A stretch of DNA of 32,172 nucleotides from Gonium pectorale (taxonomy: Eukaryota > Chlorophyta > Chlorophyceae > Chlamydomonadales > Volvocaceae), in assembly GCA_001584585.1 (NCBI GenBank), contig LSYV01000016.1, positions 2,075,786 through 2,107,957 on the forward strand, in the 5' to 3' direction. This document shows positions 1 to 11,500 of this stretch, one piece after another (positions within the stretch are counted from its first letter, which is position 1; each line of letters opens with the position of its first letter). The translations under genes were made by a program, and so were the position numbers. The notes beneath the pieces are model-generated. The model ran no database searches, had not been told where the DNA came from, and worked only from the letters and a program-made list of their open reading frames with translations.

Positions 1-97
1 GGGGGGCAGCTGGGCAAGGCACTTAGGTGGCTGCGGGGACGGCATGTCAAGGTCCGTATGCCGTTGTTCCCGTACTGCACCCATGCCGTACACGCAG

Positions 98-1242
98 GCA
101 CGCTGGACGAGCAGATTTGGGCGATGCTGGAGCGCAAGCGGTTCGTCATGGGGGCGGCGCTGGACGGAGGGGCGCGGCCGCCGGGGGTGGGGCAGCAGGG
201 GGCAGGGGAGGGGGAGGAGGAGGCAGAGGAGGCGGGGGCGGGCGACGGCATCGTCGCGGAGCCGCCGCCGGACCCCTTCCTGGTGGGGGATGAGGAGGAG
301 GAGGAGGTTGGTGACGGCGGCGGCGGTGGCGGCGGGTCGCAGCACGGGTTGTCTACGCAGCCATCGCAGCCGTCGCAAGGCGGCGCCGCCACCGCCGCCG
401 GCGGTGGCGGCGGCGGGAGCTGGCACGCGGCGGCGGCGACGCCGTCGGGTCAGCCAGGCTCTGGAGGTGCTGCCGCTGCCGCGACGCCGCTGAAGGCCGG
501 TCAGACGACGGCACCGCCGGTCAACGCAGGGCCGTGCGGGAGCCCGGGCGTGTACGGCACCCAGGCCACAGCCGGCGGCGGCCGCGGCGGAGGTATCGTG
601 TCGCATGTCTTGGCGGCACTCGACGCGGACGATGATGACGAGGACATGCCGTACGGAGGTACGGGAGGCAGCCAGCACAGTACGAGCAAGCGCACAGCCG
701 ACGGCGGAGGCAGCGGCTCCGCTGCCGCCGCCACCGCTTCCCGTTCCACTATCGGCACGTCAGTTACCGCGTCTGGCAATGGCGGCGGCGGCCTGGGGCT
801 GCCGCCGGTGCCGGCGGCGGCGATGGGCCCGGCAGGGCGGGCGGCGCTGGCGAGGGCGGCGGAGAGCAAGGGGCTACCGACGGCGGTGCCGGGATCGGCT
901 AGTTGGGCCAGCGGCGGCGGCGGCGGCGGCAGCGACGGGGGCCATCGTGGCGGCACCGCCGGCGCCGGCTCTGGACTGCACAGCGGCTCGCATGGCGGCT
1001 CGGTGGCGCCGATGGTGGACCTGACCCAGGGGTCGGATGAGGAGAAGGGTGGTGGGAGGAGGGTGGGGAGCGGGCGCGGGGGCGGTGCGGGGGCGGAGAG
1101 CCCCTCGGCTAAGCGCCGCCGCAGGGGCGGCGGCGACGCCGATGGCGGCAACGGAAACGACGGCGGTGGCGGCAGCGCGGGGTCGAACGGCCGGCGCCGC
1201 CGGGCGGCTGCAGCCCCCGCGCCGGTAATCGAGATTGACTAG
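98..1242 (+). CDS. SNF2-family DNA-dependent ATPase, last coding exon (gene truncated by window start)
   Basis: Only the last coding exon is present. An acceptor AG at 96-97 precedes a reading that starts GTLDEQIWAMLERKR and continues to ALDG. This resembles the end of the second helicase lobe of SNF2 ATPases, most like the ZRANB3/SMARCAL1 branch that remodels stalled replication forks; the subfamily is a guess from this short stretch. About 350 residues of low-complexity tail follow, rich in Gly, Ala and Ser with acidic runs. They include a basic cluster (AKRRRRGGG) that may act as a nuclear signal, a VDLTQGSDEE motif resembling a SUMO-interacting motif, and the final residues PVIEID before TAG at 1240-1242. 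The ATPase core lies upstream, outside the window. A broken second copy of most of this exon lies at about 16670-17690. Confidence 0.62.
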
Positions 1243-2866
1243 GCCCTTGGCCCTCGTTCTTGGCATTCGTCGGATGAGCAAACCAGTTGCTGAGTACGGA
1301 GCGCAGGGGCATTGTGCTGCATTCGAGATTGACTTGGGTCCTGACTCACTTGAGTAAGCGGACCGGTTGCGAGTAGAAACGCAGAGCGCAGGGCGTTTTG
1401 CATGTGTTGAAAAGGAAAACGCATACGACGAGCGTAAGCGCGAAAGTGATGGCGTCGGTGTAGGACCCAGCTCCCGAGGCAGTCGAAGGGGCGATGTCGC
1501 TGCATGTTAGTTGGCGGCGACCACCATGTGTTTTGCATGTGTGTACGATAGTCAACCTCTGCCCCGGCATTCCCTGCGCCCAGCAAGCTTGGTACCGGTG
1601 CGGCAACAAGTGACGGCTTCGGAGGGCTGCTGCCGTGCGCCGTTGTACGGCTGACTAACGTGCCAAGGTTGGTGCGGGTCAACGACCCGCGGGTCGCTCG
1701 TGCCGCCGCGGCGGCGCGCTCGCGGCTCTGGAATTGGGGCTGCCCCACCTACCGGATGGGTGACGGGTGAGGGGTGGGCGGCCCCACCCCACCCGCTCCC
1801 GACTCTTGTTCCCCGTTGTATGTTGACTATTGTATGATGGCGGCTGCGCGGGGCGGGCGCGGGCGTGGGCCATTGGGTGCGCAAGGCAGTCATGCAGGCA
1901 GGTGGGTTGACGCGACCATGGCTAAGCCCCATCTGTGCTTCCACCGGGCGGCGGTGCCGGCGGGCCCCCATGATTCCTGGATGACGCTGCCAGAGCAAGC
2001 AGTCCTGTTGTCGTATTACACCGGAATGCTCGGCCGGGCCCGCCGGCGGGTGCGGGTGGTTGTGCGACTTGTTGTTAGGCCCTTCCGTACGGCTCGTGCA
2101 CCGAGTCCGCTCTCCGCTGCCTGCCTGCCGCACGCCGCAGCCGCGCAAGGGACCCAAAGACGGAATGGAGCCAGCGGGGCGGTGCCACGCACGCACACGC
2201 CAACGCTCAACACGTCCACAGCGCCAATCCTCCAAGCCGGCCAGCCAGCAACCTGCATCCCATCAGGATGTCGTACGCCCATACGACAGCTCAAGTCTCT
2301 TTTCAATGCACCAGACATACAACCACAGGCCTTTCTGCCGTCGATGCGGACACGCAACCACAGTTTAACATCAAATACGAAGTGACCCTGCCAAACCGCT
2401 GCTTCGCCCCCAGCAGCCCCATCTTCGCGGTCAAATATTCTGGCGGTCCCTGGCGGCCCAACCCAACAATGCCTAATAATGTACGGACAGCTTGCACGGA
2501 CAATGTACGGTACTAAGGGTACTATCCAATTGCGCATCGCGGAGTCGCAGATAGACGAGCCGCGTTTCCATGCCGTCCGGCGGCAGGAGCCTTACCTTCA
2601 TGCGGGCAACAGCGACCCATCCAGGCAGGAGTCGCATTGCCTGCCATCCCTGGGGTTGCTGCCCACCGTACACTCCGTACGTCAACACATGCCTGCCCGC
2701 CAGGAGCAAGCCCCTCGAGAGCCCGTTCGAGCGCCCCAACGCCAAGCAAGCACTTGTCCGTATACCAACCAAACACGGCATCACACACAAGCATGACGCT
2801 GCACCAGGCATGAGCGAGGGGAAGGCCGGTACAGTGGACCGCCGCCCGGATTCGCCCACTACGTGC
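1243..2866. other. Intergenic stretch with no recognisable gene
   Basis: This holds the 3' side of the SNF2 gene and of the convergent minus-strand BTB gene. Several open frames exist on both strands, but none shows a known motif or a convincing exon pattern. The usual algal polyadenylation word TGTAA is absent on the plus strand through about 2000. On the minus strand it occurs once at 2016-2020 (TTACA as printed), about 850 bases past the BTB stop, so it is only a weak candidate. Confidence 0.5.
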
Positions 2867-4922
2867 TCAGAGCGGCAGCAGCACCAGCCGGCCCATGAGC
2901 TTGCCGCCGTGAAGGTACTCAGACCAGGCACCCAGCGAGCCTCCGCCGCCCCCGCCGTCTGCCGCCACACCCTCGCCACCTCGCTTCAGCGGCAGCGCAC
3001 TGTCAGCGCCCCAGCCGCTGCCAACACCGATGAAGTCCGAGGCGCCGTATGTGTGAGCGTGGACTACCTCCCGCACTCCGTTTCTCCAGTGGTCCACCTC
3101 CAGCCGGGCGCCGACCTGGGCCAGCGCCACCAGGCGGCCGCCCAGTGCTTGCCTGTCCAGGCCGTACGCCGCCGGCAGCTGGCAGCGCAGGAACAGCCCC
3201 GCGGCCTCCCCCCCGTCCCTGTACTGAATGATGACCGACCACTCATAGCCGCGGGCCGAGATGCCGCTCAGGCCGTGGTCCAAGGTGCATTCCAGGCGCA
3301 TCACGCCGCCCGGCTCCAGCTCCCGCAGCCCCCGCTGCAGCTCCTCCTGGCTGACAGACCACTCAAAGGTAAGGGACTGCGGCTGCGGCTGCTGGGGTCC
3401 GGATGACCCCGAGGCTGCCGCGACGTCGCCTCCGCTCGGCGCCGACAGGCACTGGCGGTGCGGCTTGGTGCTGCAGCATGCGGCCGGCAGGTTGAGCTTC
3501 CCTTTGGCCTGCTCCAGCAGTCTCTGGCGCTTCGGCACTGACGACGCGGCGGCTGCACAGCAGCTAACAAAAAATGCCGCCTCTGTTACGGTGATCGGGA
3601 ACCACCCCAGCCCTCCGGAACCCGACTGCTTGAGCCCCGAGATCCGAGCGCAGGCCAGAAGCGGCAGCACGGCGCCAGCGAAGTCGGGGCTCAGCTGCGC
3701 CAGCCGCACAAGCCGGCACAGCCGCTCCACGGTTTCCGCATTCGTGCTGCTGCCGTTCTCCTGCACCCAAGTGGCCAGCATCAGCAGGATCGTGTCCTCG
3801 ACGTCCGTGCCAAAGTCGTCGGCTTCCAGCAGCACCTTGAGGGCCTCAGCCGGCAGCGCCAGCAGCTGCCGCCGCAGCTCCGGTGTGTTCAGGGTGGTCA
3901 GCGCATCACAAAAGTGCGACACGAGCCGTGCCCTGGCCAGGGACGTGATGGCGGCAAACGCAGGCGCCACGGACGGGTCGGGCCACAGCCGGATGCAGTC
4001 GTACAGCTCCAGAACCTCGGGGCAGAGACGGCTGTCGGGGCCACCGCCGCCACCACTACTCCCGCCGCTGCCGCCACCACTCCCGCCGCCGCTGCTGCTG
4101 CTGCCGCCGGCGCCAGCGGTGGAGGGCCCCGCAAGCTTGTCGCGAATGGCGTCGAGGCAGGCCTCTGCACAGCCCTCCACCTGCAGGTACCCACCTTGGC
4201 GGTACAGCTGTAGCAGCTCCCGCACGCTGCTGTCCCGCTCCACCTGGCCCGTGTACGCAAACTTAATGGCGGCGCGGGCGCTGGGCACCTCCTCCGCACA
4301 GCCCAGCGGAACCAGCAGCACAGGCAGGCCGGTGGCCAGGCCTGGCGAGGAGCCCGCAGCCCCATCGCCGCCGCCTGATGTCGCTGCTGAGGCGGAGGAC
4401 AGCTGTTGCGGCTGAGCGCCACTGGCGTTCTGAGCAAGGAGCAAGCGGTTGGTAGGGTGAGGCCCGGCTCTTGCAGGCGCCAATCCGGCGGACCCGCGGC
4501 GTGGGAATCGGGAGCGGTCGGCCAGACCACCCAAACCAGCCCCGCATGCCGCTAACGACTTTGTGCACCATGCAGACAGCTTCAACGTTCGACGGGTGAA
4601 GGGGACTCAGTCACGTACCCACGGCTGTTGCGCCCACGTGCGCCCTGCAACGGACCCGTGGGATACGCACCTCGCCCGCCCGGCGCCAGATTTTCTGTAG
4701 AGCCGTCTTAAACCAATCCGACGCCAGCTCCAGTACATGCGTGAGAGCCGGCAGTGCCTCGGCAAGGGGCTCGCCGGCTTCGCCATCCGACCGGCTTCGC
4801 TTGGAGCCGGCCGCAGCGGCGTGGCCCTTCTCGCGGACGAACACAATGGAGCAGTCCGCGCGATCCACGTTTCCGAACGATTCCGCCAGTGCTGCAGCAA
4901 CTCTCGGATTGAAGGGAGGCAT
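2867..4922 (-). CDS. BTB-BACK domain protein with MATH-like C-terminal domain
   Basis: Two exons, complement of 4671-4922 and 2867-4429, joined in phase 0 (donor GAG|GTGCGT, acceptor CTCAG|AAC), give about 604 residues. The ATG at 4922 is the first ATG after an in-frame TGA at 4986-4988. Residues about 15-180 form a BTB/POZ fold: DCSIVF, THVLELASDWF, then AAIKFAYTGQVE and GGYLQVEGCAEACLD. A Ser/Gly run at about 190-214 links it to an all-helical BACK region (about 220-345, beginning LELYDCIRLW). From about 438 to the end, a beta-rich segment (FEWSVSQEEL, GYEWSVIIQYRDGG, GLFLRCQL) looks like the MATH-like tail of algal BTB proteins. Family members usually act as substrate adaptors for Cullin-3 ubiquitin ligases; that role and the substrate are inferred. 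The gene is divergent from the RING-kinase gene. Confidence 0.86.
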
Positions 4923-5589
4923 TGCCGCACGGCGGATGGAGAGGCGACCCAGCCGATCAGCGCTTGTGACGCCTCGTATTTGCACTCAAGTTTGGGTGTA
5001 GCAGCGGTGGGAAACTCAGCGCCTGAAGTCGTGTTAACTCTGTGTGAAGGACAGATGCGCGTCGCAGCCAGCAGGACCGCTTCAAGAGCCCGTGCACCTC
5101 AGTTGTGCGACTTACGCTAACCGAGCTGTAACTGTTGAGCTGCCCACGAAGCAAACCGTGAAGGTGGTCTACTCCGCATGTGCCCAGGGGTTGGTGGGCC
5201 AGCCCAATCCTATAGGAGCTCCCCACATCGCTAGCAATCCTCGTGCAGAGTTCGACCCATAATTAGCGTACGCAGGGGCGGATGCGCGTGCGACAAGTGC
5301 GCCCGTCAGCGGGGGCAGCGCAACCATCTAGTTCTGGCTAGTCTGACGGAAGGGAACAGCCTGCATTTTGAAGGCAGGGGGCTGAATTGGTCGCAAGATG
5401 CGGCCGACGTACAGGGACTCAACAAGCTGCCACTAGCGTTTGGATCCGGCAGGATCCGTCGATTTTTGAAAAGGAGGGCTTAAAAAACGTAGCTGTGCAA
5501 ACGTGTGAGTGCTGTACTCGGACACATCGCGACCGGCATGGCCAGCAGCGCCGTGTTTCCTTGAAAGTTGAGCTTGTGCGCATTGAACT
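4923..5589. promoter_or_regulatory. Divergent intergenic region between the BTB gene and the RING-kinase gene
   Basis: The two start codons point away from each other with 667 bases between them, so both promoters and both 5' leaders must fit here. An A-rich patch near 5466-5490 (containing CTTAAAAAAC) lies about 100 bases before the plus-strand ATG. I cannot identify a clear TATA box, and a shared control element is inference from spacing only. Confidence 0.4.
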
Positions 5590-8500
5590 ATGGCTTCCTG
5601 CGCCATCTGCCAAGAGAATTACGACGACACGCTGAGAGCTCCGTTAGTAATTTCTCGTGGCCATACCTTTTGCAATCAGTGCCTCCTTCAGCTGCGGCGC
5701 GACGAATGCCCTTTCTGCCGGACACGACTTCCGTCCGGTGGGGCGGTGAATCTCCCTCGAAATTTCGCGCTGCTGGAAGTCATCAATACTACGTCAGATC
5801 AGCAGTCCTCGGCAGCCGCAACACCCCCGACCATTCCCCGCCGCGAGCTCGAGCTTAGCGCAACAGTCCTGGGGGTCGGAGCGGGGTCGGCGGGACGGGT
5901 CGAGTTGTCCTTGGCTCCTACGCTGGTCAGCAGGTGAGTGCCTGTACGCACGAGCAAGAAGATAGGAGGCAGGGCGCGCGTATAACCGACGTACGGTTTG
6001 CCCTGCTGATATTGCGCACTTGGTTCAAGGCTGTCCTCTTTGTCCCTCTTCTTCCACAACAAACGTAGGTCGCTGTCAAGCTGTTGTCCCTGACGGGGGC
6101 GCCCGCGGCCCGCCAGGCGCTTGAGCGTGAGATACGGCTGCTGGCCCGCGCCTCTGCAACCTGCTGCCACGTGGTGAAGCTGCTGGGCGTAAGCGTGCTT
6201 GGTGGCGGGGGAGGTGCGGAGGAGATGGCGCTGGTGATGCGGCAGTACCCGCGGAGCCTCAAGCAGCACCTCGATACACAGCCGGGTAGGGATGTGAGGA
6301 AGAGGCGGTTTTCAGGCTTGGCCAGGGGCTTTGGGGCGGGGCGGGGGAGGGGGCGAGCCTTACTTCGAGGTTCATCCCACGGGTTCACCCTAAATGAAGA
6401 CCTTCTGACGGTTCTTCCTTGTCAGTCAGCAGTCCGTCCGTATGAAGCCTGTCAGGGGTATATGTGGAGGGGGGCCTCCCTGCCCCTAGCCATCTACTGT
6501 CGGACTGTACCGTGCACTTCATATGGAGCGCATATATATGGAATACAAACCATGCATTGCGGTGTACGGGGTATACGGGCCGAACCCCTTTTTGTGCTAT
6601 GCACAGTGTGCACCCTAGTCATGTATGTGCGTGTGCTGTGTGACCTCACCTCGCTGGCCCGAGGGTACTCTGGTCGCCACAGCGCGCGCAAGACCATTGG
6701 CACAACTCTATCTCTCTTTATGCCCGCGTGTCCTTTATCCACCTCCCAATCATGTACTAACTCTAATCCGCTCTGTACTAACTGTACGGGCCTCCACAGG
6801 TCTTGCGCGGTAAAGCTTTCATGCTGCCATTTGGATGATGCTTTGTCTTCAACACTGCGCCAGCCATGCGCAACCCTTGCCCCTTAGGGCACAACGGCAT
6901 CCCAACGTGCCACAAACAGCATGGATAGGCCCATCCGCAGATCAATGCCCAGCTAGCCCAGCGAGGCTAGCGCGCGAGGCACCGCTCTGCTGCTGGGTTT
7001 AGTTGCGTCAGTGGCGGTTGCTGGGGATGGATGAAGGCCCTGCCGATTGAGCATGTGCCATGCACGCATACATGCCGCCCTGAACACGCAGCCAATACGG
7101 TGAATGATCCACCTACCCGCAGAGGGCAAGCTGGGCCCCGGTGAGGTGCTTCTCCTGGCGCAAGACCTGCTGCGGGGGCTGGTCGAGCTGCACGGCCTGG
7201 GCATCGTCATGGCGGACCTCAAGCCCGACAACGTGCTCCTGGACGAGGCGGGCGCACCGCTGCTGTGCGACTTTGGCATAGCGCACGCCGTGTCCACCAC
7301 CACGGGCTACACCGCCACGTCGACCAGCCAGTGGCACCTTCAACTACATGTAAGGAGATATATACGTGTATGGTGCCGTCGGAGTAGTAGTCGCTGTGGA
7401 TGGCACACGTGCATACGGTGGCGTAGGTGGTGGCTTGTGACATTCCCATACATTGGTTGCTGAGATTTAGGCCCGCCGGTGCTCAAGCCCCCGGCATCTT
7501 TTTTTCCATGGCACTCCCTGGCCCGGCTGCGTGTCCCGCCACAGGGCTCCCGAGCAGTTTCACGTGGGCAGCCGCATCACGCCGCAGTGTGATATGTGGG
7601 CTTTGGGCGCCACGCTCCTACACCTGCTCACCGGCCGGCCGCCCTGGCTCGGGTACAACATGGCCCAGATCTGCGTGCAGGTGGGACAGGCATGCGTATG
7701 GCTGGTGGTGGAAGTGGAAATGTATGTCTGTTGTACGTTCACGCCAGGGCTCAAGTCAGGGGTTGAACTCGCTGGATCCTAGAGAAAACTACATAACGGC
7801 TGATAGAGCATGTTGCTGTGGTTTCGCTTTACGTAGAAGTATTCGACTTGTGAAGCTGCATCCATGTGGAGCAGGCCTACCCTGGCCGCCCATGGGGAAA
7901 GTACTCAAGGCCATGGTTGGAGCCATGCCGTTAAGTCTAGATCTGGGGTATATATGGCACTGGCAATGGAGACGGTGGCCTAAGCCACCTAAGCATCAAT
8001 TCACATAGGAATGACGGAACTGGCTAGCCACCTTTCTGGTTGCATCACTGGGGTCCATGCATACCATGGCCGATCTTTCTCTATCTCTCCACGTATATGC
8101 TGCCCCGCCCTGCAGGTGGGAGTGCAGCGCACAGCCCCCGACATCCCCGACAGCGGCCTGCCTCCGCCGCTGCTGGGGCTGCTGCGGGCGTGCCTGCGAC
8201 CCGAGCCAAGTGCGCGGCCCAGCGCGAAGGCGGCGCTGGAGGTGATGGTGGCGGAGCTGGTGAACGCGCTGTCACGGCCGCAGCTGCCACAGCCACCGCA
8301 GGTCAGCAAGGAGGTGCGTTTCCCTTGTGGCTTGCCAGACACTGTACGAAGGAAGCCTAGTTATGTTTGTGTGCCATGCGTGCAGTAGTATGCCTTTTAC
8401 TATACTTGCTTGCACTCAATCGCTGTGGTCTGAAGTGGCATGTGTTGTCTACAGCTGGCCAACAGGCCAGAATGAAGGGGCCGCTAAGCATGTTGCTGGT

Positions 8501-11500
8501 GGTTGTGTACACCGCGTACGTGCGGAGGGCAGCAGGGGTTGGGAAGGTCGGCGGGGCATCGAAGAAGGGATGAAGGTCAAGCCAGCTCGCTGACCAACAG
8601 CATATATATGTGCTTGTTCGTATGCAAGCAGTGCATACGCCATATGCACTGCGTTTTCTATCATGAATATGGATGGAGTACAAGGAGTTAAATTCAAGGA
8701 GTTGAATTATCCTGTACCAGTCATTCCTACATACCCAGCCACTTTCAACGGGCAGTCCCTCCCTCCCTTGCATTGCCGAGGCAGTGCTTATCGGCAAAGC
8801 TGCTGCTTCAGGCTTGCAAACATGCGTGTCCTACCCGAGTCAAGCAGCTTCTGCAAGACGGGGCGGACCCCAACATCACTGACGACCGGGTGCGCACTGC
8901 TGACTGATGCGTGATGCCTTGTCTGCATTGGTGACTAACGAAGAAGCGAAGGGGCTTATCTTCAGTCTTCACCATCCAGCGCAGGTAGAGGCTGATTGCT
9001 TGAAGCGCCACACAACTCAGCGCCAGCAGTACGCACGCACACTGTCGATCCTGTTTGCATGGCTTCACCATACCACCCGGCCCTTTCTGCCAGCAGTCTC
9101 TCTCCTCAAGATCGCTTGCTTGGTGATTGTCAGTACACCATCCAGCCCCCCCTTTGGCACCCTCCTCATCACCGTCCTGCCGCCCCTACACATACATAAA
9201 GGACGACGGTGCGACCCCATTGCACCACGCCGCCTTCATCGGTCAAGTAACGGTGGTGCGGGCGCTGCTGGGCGCTGGCGCCAACAAGGAGGCAGCCCTA
9301 TTGGTGTGAATGTGTGCGTGTGGCTGTGAGGGGTGGTTGGCTCCCACGGCAGGAGCGAGCTGGCTTGGTGGCCCAACCCTCCCCTCGCTCCGTGCAGCAG
9401 CTTGATTGAAGCTCCAACGTCGAGCATGCTCCATGCATGTAATACAGGGGCCTTTCCGTGTGCTGTATGTATAACGCACATTCATATGCTTCACGCGGGG
9501 GAAGGGCCCCCTTCCAACATCGCCGCGTGAAGCCGCGGCGGCCCTCCCACAATACAACCGGTTCCCCTCCCCCGCAAGCTCTCTTGCTTTAACCTCTTCC
9601 CAAAGCAACTACATCCGAAATTTCCGGTTGCAACCTCACCGCCCCTCACACCTCTACACAGGATGGCGGACAGACACCGCTGCATATTGCCGCATTTTTT
9701 GGCCGAGTGGAGGTTGTGCAAGCGCTGCTGGCCGCAGGCGCCAACAAGGAGGCGATCAGCAAGGTGCGTGTGTAATCATGCATACATATGTGCGGGGGGC
9801 AGGGACTGCGGGAGGGTAGGCACGACACTTGAGTCGAAGAGTACGGCGGTCTTGCTTGGCAGCACAATGGCCACTCCGCAAGGTGCACGAGTTGGGGACT
9901 TGCGTGGGTGCGTTGGGGGACTGCTTGAATTCGTCTTCTTTTGCTGTTCTATGGATGGGTGGCGGATATTTGTATGTATACTCGGGCTGGAGGCCTGCTG
10001 CGTCGGGAGGTGGGTTATACAATTCAAGCGCGCGGGATAGACTCTGAGTATCTCGCATGATATTATCCCCAAAGACCTAGCACCGTTACGCTGGAGGGAT
10101 TCGGTGCCAGCGGAAATTCAGCTCGCTCGACATGGTACGGAGGACTGCTGGCTGGGGACAACCGTCCAGATACATATCCACCCACACAGGCCCGCCCCGC
10201 GACTCCGCTCTTTGCGTCCTGCCACCACCGTGCCAACCCGGGACAACGTGCGTGGCGTGTCAAGTCTGAGCCCTTTCATGCCTTGGTGTGCCGTCGCCCG
10301 TATGTTCGCTGCAATCATCGCCAACAGCTATCGCGTACATATGGTGGTTGCTATGCCAATAACCGGGCGGTAGGGGGGCGGGTGGTTTTATCCACCGCCT
10401 TGACAATTGGCAGAACGACCACACTGTTCGTGTGAGCCACATGTACGTTGGTCACCGCCAATATGTTCGCGCTCAATTGCGGCCCAGGGTTTATTTGATA
10501 AGGCGCATTTCTGTAACAATACTCCGAATCGTCCCTTTCACCTGACTTCCAGCCGCCATTTTGCAGCAAGTTAGCAAAATACGAGGGTTTCTTGTTTGCT
10601 TAGGGTTACTACGTTCACGCAGCGTCCTAAGCTTTTCATCATTCATCATCATCATCATCATCTTTTATACGCAACAATTAGCTCCCGCCGCTTCGGTGCA
10701 GGGTGGAGAAACGCCGCTGCATTTCGCCGCAGGGCTCGGCATGGCGGAGGCGGTACGGCTGCTGCTGGCCGCAGGCACGAACACGGAGGCGGTCGACAAG
10801 GTGTGTACGTGTGCATGCGGCCGAGTCGGGACCAGGGGCTGCTGCGTGTGAGGGGTATGAGGCGTGGCACGAGCCTTCTTTCTGAACGCCCGCAAGATAC
10901 AATCCAAGTCAATGAATCACAGCACGGTGAAGCGCTTCTCATGATTGTGTCGATCGTCCTCCATCCGTGCCTCTTGCACAATGCACAAGCGTGCACACGG
11001 GTTTTCAGCATTACGTCTTGCGTCGCTTCACCGCGGGTCCGTCCGCCGCGGGGGAGGGTACCTGCAAGCAGGAAAGGGTGTCCTCTGCGGGGGATGGGGT
11101 GCGAGCCTTGATCCACCGAGCCGAGACTGGCCAGGACTGTAACGTAGTTGGGCTCAGGTCGGCACGGCGGTGTCAGGACTGAGAAAAGGAAACTCGCGAA
11201 GTAGCTTCCACCGACCGGTGCAAGCAACTACCTAAGAACACAGGCCCACCGGCCCTGTACAGCCGTACTACCCAACTGCACCGAGGGACGTGCACAAACG
11301 CGTGCCAGCCGAACGCAGGAAGCCTAGATTTCCTCTACTTCAAACCGTCGTGTTGCTTGTGTAGCACGTCCGATGACTGGTGCCTCGCTTAGGATGGGGG
11401 GGCGGGTTGGGTCCAAGACATACAGCGGCTTTCGTCCCTTACCTGCCGCCTCGGAGGGGAAGGAAGCGCGCTTGTGGTCTCTTCCCAGTCGTCGTTTAAA

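Noticed and set aside
501..1151. Long minus-strand open frame opposite the SNF2 tail
   Set aside because: It is Pro/Ala/Ser low complexity, caused by the antisense of Gly/Ala-rich GC-rich codons; no motif.
3261..4415. 384-codon plus-strand frame opposite the BTB gene
   Set aside because: Its composition mirrors the BTB exon on the other strand, which has clear BTB, BACK and MATH-like motifs.
4923..4985. N-terminal extension of the BTB protein from 4985
   Set aside because: It would start at GTG directly after an in-frame TGA. The ATG at 4922 is the first ATG and fits the family start.
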